Origin: Vibrio amylolyticus
GTDB lineage: Bacteria; Pseudomonadota; Gammaproteobacteria; Enterobacterales; Vibrionaceae
Direction: 5' to 3'
Length of the DNA: 64,000 nt
NCBI RefSeq assembly: GCF_023145695.1
Contig: NZ_JAJHVV010000008.1
Location: 207,397-271,396, forward strand
Shown: positions 51,826-60,980 of the stretch, piece after piece
Position numbering within the stretch: position 1 is the stretch's first letter
Layout of the letters: every line of letters begins with the position of its first letter
The notes under the pieces: generated by a model
The model's database searches: none
What the model was told of the DNA's origin: nothing
Seen by the model: the letters and a program-made list of their open reading frames with translations, nothing else
Position numbers and translations under genes: made by a program

Positions 51826-54201
51826 CTAAACCTTGGCCCATTGTTGAATAAACGTTTCTCCTTTAAGAGGTTTTGACAAAAAATAACCTTGAACTTGATG
51901 GCAACCAATGTGCTGAACATAGTCAAACTGTCGCCGAGTTTCCACCCCTTCTGCAACAACTTTTAAATCATAAAGACGAGCCATCTCTACAATAATATCA
52001 ATTAGTGGCTTTCCAGTAGTATCTTCATCTATTGCCTCAACAAACATTCTATCAACCTTAAGTGTATCTATTGGGTAATCGATTAGTTGACTAAATGCAG
52101 TATAACCCGTACCAAAGTCATCAAGCGATATCTTCACACCTAAATCATGTAATTCCGACAATATAGCTATATTTTTATTCACCCCCGGCACAAAACAGGT
52201 CTCTGTAATTTCAAATTCAACCAGGTGTGGAGCAACACCATATTTTTTGATCAACCCTTCAACTTTATTAACAAATTCGACATTAGACAATTGCCATGAA
52301 GAGAAGTTAATCGCCAAAACCCCATTAAAACCCCATTCTTCGATCCATATAGACAATTGCTCTAATGCATGTTCAATTACCCAGTAATCGATGTCTTTGA
52401 TTTTCCCTGATGATTCTGCAACAGGAATAAATTCAGCCGGTCCAATATCAGACAAACAAGGAGAATCAACCCGAAGTAATACCTCTGCCCCTATCATTGA
52501 ACCGTTCACACAGTCATAAATTGGCATATAAACGAGGTTGAAGTCATTATTTTCTAGTGACGAGCCAATCAAGCCATTTATTTCATCATATCTTTTTATT
52601 TCCAAATCCAATTTTTCTGAATAAAATCTATATGTATTTTTTTCATTTGAACTTTTAGCTGAATACATAGCTGCATCGGCATTTTTTAATAGCTCAGTCT
52701 CATTAGTTGCATCATTAGGATAAACTGATATCCCAATACTCACACCAATATCATAACTTATATCATCAAGTGTAAACCCCTGATTAAACTGATCAATTAT
52801 TCTCTGTGAGAATAAAGATAGTACATCTAATTCCTCAATACCACCAACCACAATAGCAAATTCATCTCCAGCTAAGCGAGAAAACTCAAACTCGCTAACT
52901 TTAATATTATCCCAATCAAAATCGACAAAGCTATCCACCAAGTTACTAGAAAAGGTCTTTAGCAGCATATCACCTGTCTGGTGGCCATATTGGTCGTTAA
53001 CATGCTTAAAGTTATCGAGGTCAAAAAATATAACAGCACACATCTCATTATATTTTCTACTATTCGAGTAAATTCTACCAAGATCCGATGTAAATCTATT
53101 TCTATTAGGTAACCCTGTTAATTTATCATATTTTGCCAGATTATTAAGATCAGAAATGAGGGCAATATATTTATTGGTTAATATCGATACTTCGTCATTA
53201 CCAGAAGCTCCTTCAATAAAGAAAGAATCATTAGATGATGCTGATTCCACTTGTTTAGTAAGCTTTACAACAGGATCTATAATTTGACTAATAATCAACA
53301 TCTTAAGCATAATAAAGGTTATACAGGTAACCACTATAACAATGACAATAAACATCCACTGATAAGGCTTAAACAATTTTTCAACATCGCCACTGTTCAA
53401 GTTGATTTTTATACCCCAAAGTTCATTATTAAGATGAACGCTTAAAGAGTGCCCTGAAGACTGTTTATTAGTTATCTCATTCTCTACCTTTAGTGAATTT
53501 GAATAATTACTAGGGATTATTTCAACACTAACTGGTATTTTTATTTTATCCTCAATATGATGATATATCTCATAAAGACTATCTAATTTAAAAACCATTA
53601 CAAATGAGTATATTTTATGACCTTTAGAAAAAGTATTTAAAGACAAGCTTTGATCTGGAGAAAAGGACTTAATCAATGATAGCTCAAAATCAGCTTCACC
53701 TACTTTTGATAGTTGGTACGAAGTGGTTTTTACAGACTTTATTCCCTTCTTACCTACAGAATTTAAAAACTCTGGGATATGTTTAGAAACAATACTGATA
53801 TCAGATACTTCTGAAAATGGGTCTATACCATCATAATACACAACCTCCTCTCCCGTTGAATCTAATAATGCGAAGGATCGGAGGCTGCTATACTGTAACT
53901 CAAGCTGTTCCGCATACGCTATCAATTCTTTCTTTAGGTAATAGTGACTAGAATCTATGGACTGATTTCTAAAATAATTCTGGAGGTGTCGATTCTCTAG
54001 CATCATATAAGTTTTTGATTCTAATTCATGAAATGCGATTATCAACGCTTGAGACGTATGTTCAAGTTCGTTCTCCACCGTATCTGATAGAGAAGATACT
54101 AGCTGTATTCTTTGGCTATTATAAGAAAATGCACCTGCAGCCGAAAAAACCACCACCATAACGGGTAACAAAATAATATTAATTTTGGATGACAATTTCA
54201 A
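51826..54201 (-). CDS. mbaA: GGDEF-EAL cyclic-di-GMP protein, MbaA-like
   Basis: A 791-residue inner-membrane protein: signal/membrane helix (about 8-25), periplasmic sensor domain, second membrane helix (about 283-305), HAMP, a GGDEF domain (motif SRLAGDEFAIV at 441-451) and an EAL domain (ligand motifs GAEVLLRV, DDFGTGYTAF, VAEGVETRRQ). The GGDEF motif is AGDEF and the EAL motif EVL, both variants. The gene overlaps the upstream PotD-like gene by 4 bp. This order and size match V. cholerae NspS-MbaA, where polyamines tune biofilm via c-di-GMP. Symbol is by this resemblance. Confidence 0.8.
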   Translation of the reverse strand: MKLSSKINIILLPVMVVVFSAAGAFSYNSQRIQLVSSLSDTVENELEHTSQALIIAFHELESKTYMMLENRHLQNYFRNQSIDSSHYYLKKELIAYAEQLELQYSSLRSFALLDSTGEEVVYYDGIDPFSEVSDISIVSKHIPEFLNSVGKKGIKSVKTTSYQLSKVGEADFELSLIKSFSPDQSLSLNTFSKGHKIYSFVMVFKLDSLYEIYHHIEDKIKIPVSVEIIPSNYSNSLKVENEITNKQSSGHSLSVHLNNELWGIKINLNSGDVEKLFKPYQWMFIVIVIVVTCITFIMLKMLIISQIIDPVVKLTKQVESASSNDSFFIEGASGNDEVSILTNKYIALISDLNNLAKYDKLTGLPNRNRFTSDLGRIYSNSRKYNEMCAVIFFDLDNFKHVNDQYGHQTGDMLLKTFSSNLVDSFVDFDWDNIKVSEFEFSRLAGDEFAIVVGGIEELDVLSLFSQRIIDQFNQGFTLDDISYDIGVSIGISVYPNDATNETELLKNADAAMYSAKSSNEKNTYRFYSEKLDLEIKRYDEINGLIGSSLENNDFNLVYMPIYDCVNGSMIGAEVLLRVDSPCLSDIGPAEFIPVAESSGKIKDIDYWVIEHALEQLSIWIEEWGFNGVLAINFSSWQLSNVEFVNKVEGLIKKYGVAPHLVEFEITETCFVPGVNKNIAILSELHDLGVKISLDDFGTGYTAFSQLIDYPIDTLKVDRMFVEAIDEDTTGKPLIDIIVEMARLYDLKVVAEGVETRRQFDYVQHIGCHQVQGYFLSKPLKGETFIQQWAKV

Positions 54202-55250
54202 TTTTCATTACCTACATGATTCTTCATCAACACCGACAAAATATTACTTCTTATATTTTTTGACTCATTACTCAATTGCTCATATAAATAACTATTTTTC
54301 GTATTCAATCCCGATGGAAAGAGTTCATTATCATTTTTATAATCTGGAGAAGCCAGCTCTTCTACAGCCAAACTCGTTGTTGCGAACCACATATTTTCAG
54401 CATTTCTTACTACATTATAAGGTTGGTTGAGGTAGTTTAAAAAATCTATTGTCGCCTGACTCAGTCCCTTATCTCTATGGCTAGAAAGACACTCATACCA
54501 AATAATGGTGCCATCACTGGGAATCATATAGTGCCAATCCTCCTGCTTCGTAGCATTCGATATCAGTAATTTCTCTCCAGAATAAAAAACAGCTACATCC
54601 ATTTGTGAATCTTTTTTCTTATCTAGTGCATAACCCGCTGCATTTCTTAAGTCCAATAGATCATCACTTACTTTCTTTAAAAGTGAATACGCTTGTTTTA
54701 ATTCGAACGCATCATCGGTCATTGGATGAAAGCCAAGAGCAAGGAGTGCAATTGCGACGGTATCGATGTCATCCGCTGGAAATACAACCGTTTGAGGATG
54801 TTCCATCACGTAATCAAAAACATCCATCCAAGTTATAATTGGATTCTTTACTTTAGTTGTTCGAATACCCACTCCCATCGAACCAAACGCGTAAGGAATC
54901 CCTAGTGTTGTACATGCTTCATTTGACCCCGCACTAAATGAAGTACTATTAGGTAGAAGTACTGTAGATATATCTGTTAGAAGTCCATGTTCCTCTAAAC
55001 TTTGAAGTGTACCTGCATCTAATATAAAAAGATCGTATGCTGTCGCTTTCCCAGAAAACACAACAAGATCACGTACGATTTCACTATCAAAATACACCAG
55101 TGAAACGGTATGCCCTGATTGTGTTTCAAAGTCAGCAATCACTTCACTCGAAAAATACTCCTCCCAAGTGAAAATTTTTATCTCTGCAGCATCAATAGAT
55201 AAGCTCATTAAGCTCAATATTACACATAGGCTCGAATACAACTGTTTCAA
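54198..55250 (-). CDS. nspS: PotD-like periplasmic polyamine sensor, NspS-like
   Basis: A 350-residue periplasmic binding protein with a signal peptide (cut near SIDAAEI) and the PotD pattern IKIFTWEEYFSSEVIADFE. It resembles spermidine/norspermidine binding proteins but has no ABC transporter genes next to it. Instead it overlaps a GGDEF-EAL gene, as NspS does with MbaA in V. cholerae. It probably senses norspermidine or spermidine and signals through the partner. Binding-site residues were not checked against NspS. Confidence 0.8.
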   Translation of the reverse strand: MKQLYSSLCVILSLMSLSIDAAEIKIFTWEEYFSSEVIADFETQSGHTVSLVYFDSEIVRDLVVFSGKATAYDLFILDAGTLQSLEEHGLLTDISTVLLPNSTSFSAGSNEACTTLGIPYAFGSMGVGIRTTKVKNPIITWMDVFDYVMEHPQTVVFPADDIDTVAIALLALGFHPMTDDAFELKQAYSLLKKVSDDLLDLRNAAGYALDKKKDSQMDVAVFYSGEKLLISNATKQEDWHYMIPSDGTIIWYECLSSHRDKGLSQATIDFLNYLNQPYNVVRNAENMWFATTSLAVEELASPDYKNDNELFPSGLNTKNSYLYEQLSNESKNIRSNILSVLMKNHVGNEN

Positions 55251-55584
55251 TTGAATGCCTCCCTACATCAAAATTTAGAACCGACGTATTCAATGATAAA
55301 GTCAATTCTGTCAATACACCACTAATCAAACAAAAAGGGATGATATTACGAACCCATAGACTATATTAGAGTTTCCTTAAGGATAAAGTGATGGTTATCT
55401 CGCAACGTACATCAAACTCCAAGTTACAAGCACATGTAACAGCTAATCTAAGCCTATTACATCCTATCAGTTTGTCACGTATCGCTTTGAAAATTGAAAA
55501 ACCTTCGAGATTGAGCTTATTCTGTTTTTAATTAGGGCAATTGGTCCTCAATGAAGAAATTAACGGAGATTTTCGTAGTAAAAA
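55251..55584. other. Intergenic region without a gene
   Basis: 334 bp holding the nspS promoter side and AT-rich sequence. No ORF with ribosome site and no clear operator was seen. Confidence 0.45.
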
Positions 55585-55611
55585 CCCTTACAATGGTAAG
55601 CATTGTAAGGG
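55585..55611 (-). terminator. Terminator of metal operon
   Basis: Perfect 11-bp stem CCCTTACAATG / CATTGTAAGGG with a 5-nt loop, followed on the minus strand by TTTTTAC. It ends the operon whose last gene is at 55621. Confidence 0.88.
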
Positions 55612-55620
55612 GCGGCTTAA

Positions 55621-56283
55621 TTATAGAACCCGCTTCATCTCCGCGTAATCACCATTCGTTCTCAAGATAACCATAACAACTTTGTCATTTCGGTTACGGA
55701 AAAACCAACCGTGGTTTCCAGTGAAAGCCGCTACCAATTCTCCTTCGTCATTGGGAACTCCGCGCCCTTTTTCATAGCTGATCGAATTTCCATTGCCATC
55801 ACCATAAGTATCGTAGTTAACAGGACCACCTTTCGATGTCCATTTGAATTGGGCAACTTGGCCTTTTTCCATAACCAATTTAACTTCCGCACCTTGGCCC
55901 GGCTTTAGTGAAAGCATAATTTTGTCTTTCCAAACAGGCTCCACTGCAATCGCAACTTCAGGCTTTGGAGAAGTTACCTCAAATTGTTGAGGCGCTACTT
56001 CAGGTTCACCTATAACAGCCTCATTTTGGAGAGTTTTTGTGGCGGCCACACTTACGTTGTTAGCTTGATCTTCTTCCGCCTCTTGGGCTAATTGGGCTTT
56101 AATCTCACCCATTTCAGTTAATCCCAGTACTTTGCCCACTCCAGTTGGATCAAGAGAGTACTCTGCAGGCAGAATGACTGTGATGAGCAGTACAATAGCG
56201 GTTGCTAGTGCGATAAAGGTTGAGTGAACAAGCTGTTTGGTTGTCGGTAACTCGGCACGATTTGGTATATCTGTGTTGTACAT
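55621..56283 (-). CDS. Transmembrane anchor protein of HupE cluster
   Basis: A 220-residue protein with a cytoplasmic N-terminus, one membrane helix (about 23-42), a Glu/Gln-rich linker and a C-terminal beta-rich domain (FKWTSKGGPVNYDTYGDGNG, NHGWFFRNRNDK) resembling the GOLD/emp24-like transmembrane anchor proteins found near HupE genes. Its role in metal handling is inferred from neighbours. It is the last gene of the Zur-box operon. Confidence 0.72.
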   Translation of the reverse strand: MYNTDIPNRAELPTTKQLVHSTFIALATAIVLLITVILPAEYSLDPTGVGKVLGLTEMGEIKAQLAQEAEEDQANNVSVAATKTLQNEAVIGEPEVAPQQFEVTSPKPEVAIAVEPVWKDKIMLSLKPGQGAEVKLVMEKGQVAQFKWTSKGGPVNYDTYGDGNGNSISYEKGRGVPNDEGELVAAFTGNHGWFFRNRNDKVVMVILRTNGDYAEMKRVL

Positions 56284-56301
56284 AATTGATTCCTTTTCTG
56301 T

Positions 56302-57057
56302 TTACTGAGCGACAACGTAGCCCGTTAATTGATAGCCGATCAGCATGAAACCTAAGCTCATCATAACGACATTAACTGAGTAGGCTTGACGATAGAAACT
56401 GGTCTGTCGCCTCCAGAAGCCCATAACAATCAAAATACCGCCAAGAGCCAGCAGTTGCCCTATTTCTACACCTATATTGAATGCAAGTAGATTTGGAATT
56501 AACCCATCAGGAGAAATGTCATATTCAATGATTTTTGACGACAACCCGAAACCGTGACAGAAACCGAATAACAACGTTGCTAACTTAGGATTTGGCTGTA
56601 CATCAAACCAACGTTGAAATGCCCCTAAATTATCCATTGCCTTATAGACGACAGATAAGCCAATGATCGCATCGATTATGTAGCTATTGATACCTATATT
56701 AAAGTACACGCCAAGTAGCATGGTAGATGAATGCCCCAGAGCAAATAGGCTCACATACAGAGCAATATGTTTCATTTTGTATAGGAAGAAAATGACACCA
56801 AATAGAAACAGAATATGGTCATACCCTGTCACCATGTGCTTCGCCCCTAAATACATGAACGAGATGATATTGGTACCTGTAATTTCTTGGATATAGCCCT
56901 TATCGCCTTGCGCTACAGCATGCGCAAAAACATCAGTACTTACTACTAAAAGTAAGGCTAGGATAAGATAAACAATCCCCTTCCGAAGCAGAGTAGCCCA
57001 ACAGATAGGCACTGCTTTCACTTCGTGTAAAACGAATAAATTCATAGTTAAAACCAT
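56302..57057 (-). CDS. HupE/UreJ-family membrane protein
   Basis: An about 250-residue inner-membrane protein of the HupE/UreJ_2 family, secondary metal permeases often for Ni or Co. A signal-like N-terminus (VFAHAVAQGDKG) is followed by six hydrophobic segments; GAKHMVTGYDHILFLFGVI and LFGFCHGFGLSSKI contain the family's His/Asp clusters. An internal ATG (57045) is an alternative start. A Zur box heads the operon, so zinc is a candidate substrate. Confidence 0.85.
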   Translation of the reverse strand: MVLTMNLFVLHEVKAVPICWATLLRKGIVYLILALLLVVSTDVFAHAVAQGDKGYIQEITGTNIISFMYLGAKHMVTGYDHILFLFGVIFFLYKMKHIALYVSLFALGHSSTMLLGVYFNIGINSYIIDAIIGLSVVYKAMDNLGAFQRWFDVQPNPKLATLLFGFCHGFGLSSKIIEYDISPDGLIPNLLAFNIGVEIGQLLALGGILIVMGFWRRQTSFYRQAYSVNVVMMSLGFMLIGYQLTGYVVAQ

Positions 57058-57096
57058 TGTTTGTTAAATGTTCATTTACCGCTTATTGCGGCCGTT

Positions 57097-57453
57097 TCAA
57101 GTAATTAACAAGATCTTAGGAGGACGTTCTATTTTGAAAGGATTATAATTTGGCGTTCCATCAGTTTGTCTCACGTAAGATGTAGTCATCAACTCAGATA
57201 ATGAGGCAATACTAAACACCCTAAGAGAAGCGCTATCGTAACTATGGTTGTGATTACTTGCATCATGTTGAAACAAGTGTTCACTATCCACACTATGTGA
57301 GTGAGTCAATGAATGATCATGGTGATTTTTGATCGTGTGTGCAACAGACAAGCCATGTGATCGAAACTCGCCGATGGCAGATGAGGTCATACAAACTGAA
57401 ACAATCAACAACAACAGCAAGCTAACAGATTGTCTTATTGCTTTAGAAACCAT
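57097..57453 (-). CDS. Exported His-rich protein
   Basis: A 118-residue protein with a signal peptide (about residues 1-27) and an unusually His-rich middle (HHDHSLTHSHSVDSEHLFQH and NHNHSYD), suited to binding zinc or another divalent metal. The C-terminal RPPKILLIT resembles the end of DUF2946-like proteins. It is the first gene of the operon behind the Zur-like box. Metal binding is inferred from composition. Confidence 0.7.
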   Translation of the reverse strand: MVSKAIRQSVSLLLLLIVSVCMTSSAIGEFRSHGLSVAHTIKNHHDHSLTHSHSVDSEHLFQHDASNHNHSYDSASLRVFSIASLSELMTTSYVRQTDGTPNYNPFKIERPPKILLIT

Positions 57454-57494
57454 ATACCATCGCCGAAAGTTGGATGAGAAGTAAAACTGAATAA

Positions 57495-57509
57495 TGTTAT
57501 ATTATAACA
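57495..57509. promoter_or_regulatory. Zur-like operator
   Basis: TGTTATATTATAACA, 7-bp arms around a central T, closely matches the gammaproteobacterial Zur core TGTTATANTATAACA. It lies 42 bp upstream of the His-rich gene that heads the HupE operon, suggesting repression by zinc. Confidence 0.75.
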
Positions 57510-57540
57510 AAACATATAGATTAACCGTGATTTATTCTAA

Positions 57541-57891
57541 TTACGTAAGATCTACCCCAAAACTCTTAACCACCGTAGCCACTACCAAAAAACAGACAAT
57601 TGAAATAATGGCGCAAAATCCTAAAGAAAGCCAAAATGAGTAACGTTGCAGTAATAATGGAAAAATCAAAAACATCGGCAATGTCGGTAGTACATACCAA
57701 AATGTATAGTACGCATGATCAGCTAGCTTTTGCTGACTTTGCCCTTCAATATACATCCAAATCAAAGCTAAAATAGTGACGCTAGGAAGAGCTGCAATCA
57801 GTGCTCCAGCCTTATCACTTCTTTTCGCCACCTCTGATATCAAAACAACAACGCCAGCAGTTAATGCGTATTTAGTAATAATCCATAACAT
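57541..57891 (-). CDS. DUF3147 membrane protein
   Basis: A 116-residue protein with four hydrophobic segments and the DUF3147 pattern KYALTAGVVVLISEVAKRSD ... GALIAALPSVTILALIWMY. Function unknown. It lies 51 bp downstream of rcnA on the same strand, so it is probably co-transcribed with it and may aid metal export. Confidence 0.82.
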   Translation of the reverse strand: MLWIITKYALTAGVVVLISEVAKRSDKAGALIAALPSVTILALIWMYIEGQSQQKLADHAYYTFWYVLPTLPMFLIFPLLLQRYSFWLSLGFCAIISIVCFLVVATVVKSFGVDLT

Positions 57892-57942
57892 GAAGCGGTT
57901 ACCTTGTGTATTTTCGTGAGTAATGGGATAAATATAAAAAGC

Positions 57943-59019
57943 TTAGTTCATTAAAGACGTATAACCGTGCATGCCCATATATAAACCAACAGCACTAATC
58001 AAAATGCCGGATAGATAAGGAGCACGACGAGCTAAATCATTCAGCCCACTCCATTTCGATGTTGCTTTTTGTACACCGATGGCCGCAACAACACCCACCG
58101 TAACAAGTGTTAGAGCCAGGCCTATACTAAATGACACTACTAACGTAGCACCCAGTGTCATCGCCTTGAGTTGTAAACAGATTAGCAGCACCGTTACCGC
58201 GGCTGGACAAGGGATTAGCCCACCAGTCAAACCAAACAAAAGAATTTGCCCATTAGTGACATCTCTATTTTCAAAACGCTTCTGAATTTCCAAAGAATGC
58301 GCTAACTCGTGAGCGTCTTGGTACTCTGTATCCTCTTGGTTTGAGCTTGACTCCGAATGAAAATGCACTTCAAAATCATGAGTATGATCGTGGTGACCGA
58401 TCATTAACATGACTGAAATATCATCTGCCTTCTCGATACAAAAGGCGGATTCAAGGTAACCGTCATACTCAATAAAATAGTAAACCTCAGACGGTTGTGA
58501 GCAAGGATCAAGAGTAACGAGTTTTACATTTTCCGCATTCAAAGGCTTACCGTTTAGTGTTTTCAACTGGAAACGGCGATGTAAATCCTCATTAACGATG
58601 GACAGAGACACATGGCCATGTCCGGTATTAACCACTTGAGTTGTCCAATCATGTGCATGGCGGTTCGCTTTATTCCAGGCTCGTTCATTACTCCAGGTTC
58701 TCCAGAACATCCAAAGACCCGTTAAAACGATGATTATTCCCGATATAAGTTGCATCCACGGCTCAGCTGCTTCCGCGGTGAACTTTTGACTGATATACAT
58801 ACCACCAACAGCGATCAACCATACAATTGCAGTGTGAGAAAATGTGGCTGCTAGCCCTAGCATAGCAGCCTGTCTAACTGTCCCTTTAACCGCGATAATG
58901 AAAGCGGCCATCATTGTTTTCGAATGTCCTGGCTCCAATCCATGCAAAGCGCCCAATAAAATGGCACTGGGAATAAAAAACCAGCCGTTTCCTTGCTGTA
59001 ATAATGAGACAAAATCCAT
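57943..59019 (-). CDS. rcnA: Nickel/cobalt efflux protein RcnA
   Basis: A 358-residue inner-membrane exporter of Ni(II)/Co(II). It begins with membrane helices containing LGALHGLEPGHSKTMMAAFI and FSHTAIVWL, the family metal motifs. It has a long cytoplasmic His-rich loop (GHHDHTHDFEVHFHSESSS) and a C-terminal half with GGLIPCPAAVTVLLICL. Two RcnR-type operators lie 40-75 bp upstream and rcnR is divergent, so Ni/Co-induced expression is expected. Confidence 0.95.
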   Translation of the reverse strand: MDFVSLLQQGNGWFFIPSAILLGALHGLEPGHSKTMMAAFIIAVKGTVRQAAMLGLAATFSHTAIVWLIAVGGMYISQKFTAEAAEPWMQLISGIIIVLTGLWMFWRTWSNERAWNKANRHAHDWTTQVVNTGHGHVSLSIVNEDLHRRFQLKTLNGKPLNAENVKLVTLDPCSQPSEVYYFIEYDGYLESAFCIEKADDISVMLMIGHHDHTHDFEVHFHSESSSNQEDTEYQDAHELAHSLEIQKRFENRDVTNGQILLFGLTGGLIPCPAAVTVLLICLQLKAMTLGATLVVSFSIGLALTLVTVGVVAAIGVQKATSKWSGLNDLARRAPYLSGILISAVGLYMGMHGYTSLMN

Positions 59020-59058
59020 TACTGCCCTCTAGCGTCCTATCAAATTTGATTTAAACCA

Positions 59059-59074
59059 TACTCCCCCCCCAGTA
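59059..59074. promoter_or_regulatory. RcnR-like operator 1
   Basis: TACT-C8-AGTA, the G/C-tract operator architecture of RcnR, with 8 instead of 7 bases between the arms. Confidence 0.75.
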
Positions 59075-59079
59075 TTAAA

Positions 59080-59094
59080 TACTACCCCCCAGTA
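59080..59094. promoter_or_regulatory. RcnR-like operator 2
   Basis: TACT-A-C6-AGTA, 15 bp, exactly the known TACT-G6-N-AGTA operator read on the other strand. It sits between rcnA and rcnR with operator 1. Confidence 0.85.
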
Positions 59095-59153
59095 TAAGGT
59101 GGGTGCTACATTATTGATAGAATCTGTCGGCCCTTACATAAAGAAGAAATGTC

Positions 59154-59426
59154 ATGTCACATACAACTAGAGATCAAAAGAAGCTCAAGGCCCGTGTTAG
59201 TAAGATACAAGGTCAGGTCAACGGTCTAAAAAAGAAACTAGATGAAGAGCATGAATGCCAAGATGTGTTACAGCAGATCGCTGCAATTCGAGGCGCGGTA
59301 AATGGCTTGATGCGTGAGGTAATTAAGGGCCATCTACTAGAACACGTAGTACTTGAAGAAGACATAAAGCAGCGTGAAGCTGATATGGAAATCGTTTTGA
59401 AGGTTCTAGATTCATACATTAAGTAA
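59154..59426 (+). CDS. rcnR: Ni/Co-responsive repressor RcnR
   Basis: A 90-residue CsoR/RcnR-family repressor. His3, Cys35, His60 and His64 occupy the same positions as the Ni/Co ligands of E. coli RcnR, and [11 protein letters not shown] plus [19 protein letters not shown] match it nearly residue for residue. It is divergent from rcnA across two RcnR operators and should be relieved by Ni(II) or Co(II). Confidence 0.95.
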   Translation: MSHTTRDQKKLKARVSKIQGQVNGLKKKLDEEHECQDVLQQIAAIRGAVNGLMREVIKGHLLEHVVLEEDIKQREADMEIVLKVLDSYIK

Positions 59427-59543
59427 CGCAGTTAACCGCATTATTTACAATAAAACCTATTAGTTATTTTTATCTGTAGTAAATCTGCCATAACTTATAA
59501 TGGGGCAAAGGTTAGTCAAGTTAGAACAACGCTCGCGTATACG

Positions 59544-59576
59544 GAAACGCCCAAAGTTATTAGCTTTGGGCGTTTC
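59544..59576. terminator. Bidirectional terminator
   Basis: AAACGCCCAAAG / CTTTGGGCGTTT, a perfect 12-bp stem with a 7-nt loop and T-rich right flank, between rcnR and the convergent GNAT gene. Confidence 0.88.
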
Positions 59577-59608
59577 TTCTAACAAACTTGGTTACGACAA
59601 ACCGAGCT

Positions 59609-60040
59609 TTAAAGTGTCATATGCAGAATTGGAAAAGGTTTTTCCATATCATCAAATGGCGAGCGCGAAACGACTTTGAAGCCCATATGCTCGTAGAAAC
59701 CTACTGCCTGTGGGTTTTGTTCGTTTACATCGACTTTGGTTGCGCCTAACTGCTCTATTGCGTATTGCAGCAGCACCTTGCCAATTCCTTGCCCTCTGGC
59801 CTCGTTTAAGATGAAAAGCATTTCAACCTTAGAATCATGGATACCCACGAAGCCTAGAATTGAGCCATCATTACTTTTAATACATCTTAACGTGACAGCA
59901 GGAAAAGCCTTCTCAATGATAATTGGTATAAAAAACTCAATATCTTCTTCTGTTATGAAGTCATGAGTTGCTCGGACTGAGTTTTCCCAAACATTCAGCA
60001 TTTCTGCGTAATCTTCAGGAAGCACACTTTCTACAATCAT
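59609..60040 (-). CDS. GNAT family N-acetyltransferase
   Basis: A 143-residue acetyltransferase. The acetyl-CoA motif is visible in LFILNEARGQGIGKVLLQYA and the C-terminal NEQNPQAVGFYEHMGFKVV is the typical last strand-helix. It looks like the YjaB/YpeA-type small GNATs. It is monocistronic with unknown substrate. Confidence 0.85.
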   Translation of the reverse strand: MIVESVLPEDYAEMLNVWENSVRATHDFITEEDIEFFIPIIIEKAFPAVTLRCIKSNDGSILGFVGIHDSKVEMLFILNEARGQGIGKVLLQYAIEQLGATKVDVNEQNPQAVGFYEHMGFKVVSRSPFDDMEKPFPILHMTL

Positions 60041-60393
60041 TGTGTTTTCTCTATAGTTGACTGAAATTCATGTGCAGCCGCGAGCGTGCATTCTATTCGC
60101 AATATCATTAAGTAGTCTAATGATGTAAGCAAAGAGTTCTGGCTTGGAATGAAGCATAAATGAGTAAGCTTAAGGCTACTCACCCGAACTAGGCACTTTC
60201 AAATTAGAAAGTGCATACTGTAAATGCACTAGACTAAAACGAGTCCCACTGTTTTAAATATTAGCAATGCATCAGTTATCACAAACATGGAAAAGCCTGT
60301 TGACCCTGAATACAATAATGTTGAGGCTGTTCAATCTAGCTCAACCTGATTTGATCAACAAAACCTCTCACTGGGAGCTCAATTTTTCTACGA
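60041..60393. other. Intergenic region with stem-loop
   Basis: No supported gene. The perfect stem GCACTTTC / GAAAGTGC (arms 60193-60200 and 60207-60214) is present without a clear T-run. A 74-codon plus-strand frame at 60267 overlaps the VOC gene on the other strand and was not called. Confidence 0.4.
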
Positions 60394-60894
60394 TCAATTT
60401 GGTGAGTGTAAACCTAATTTATTGCCTTCCGAATCAAGAAAAATGGCGAAGTATCCAATTTCATCCGCATGGGCCGTTTTGGGAACGATGATTTTTCCGC
60501 TATTTTTTGCGACTCTATCAAGAATGATTTGAAGGTTGTCTCCTCCATTCAGATATATCGTCACACCATTTTCCGAAGGCCGGAAACCTGCTCTCTTTAC
60601 GATTACACCAGTAACCGCTTGTTCTTCATATGGAAGTAAGCCCATTTCCATATCTGGGAATTCCATCTTCTCAATATTAATCTCTAGAATAGCTTGGTAG
60701 AACTCGATTGCTCGTGAAATATCTGTTGCTGGAATTTCGAAAATTGAGATGTAATTATTCATATCTGCTTCACTTATATTTATGGTTGAATCGCTCTTTT
60801 GTTTTTCTATTTCAACTCTCTCTACGCTATAAACCGAATAGCTAAAGATGAATATTGCAACGGTAAGAATAAGCCTAAATGTTACGTTGCTCAT
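60394..60894 (-). CDS. Exported VOC-family protein
   Basis: A 166-residue protein with an N-terminal hydrophobic export or anchor helix (about residues 5-22) followed by a VOC/glyoxalase-like domain: YISIFEIPATDISRAIEFYQ, the middle GVTIYLNGGDNLQ and IGYFAIFLDSEGNKLGLH. Cytoplasmic YkcA-type VOC proteins are common; an exported or membrane-anchored one is unusual. The reaction is unknown. Confidence 0.75.
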   Translation of the reverse strand: MSNVTFRLILTVAIFIFSYSVYSVERVEIEKQKSDSTINISEADMNNYISIFEIPATDISRAIEFYQAILEINIEKMEFPDMEMGLLPYEEQAVTGVIVKRAGFRPSENGVTIYLNGGDNLQIILDRVAKNSGKIIVPKTAHADEIGYFAIFLDSEGNKLGLHSPN

Positions 60895-60980
60895 GTGACC
60901 TCACAGCTACTAATCAAAATGTAGAGACAAAATTACCCTTACGAATCAAAACGAAATTGTAAAAATGCGACAGATTTAAT

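Noticed and set aside
60267..60491. 74-codon plus-strand frame
   Set aside because: Overlaps the convergent VOC gene and lacks a ribosome site.
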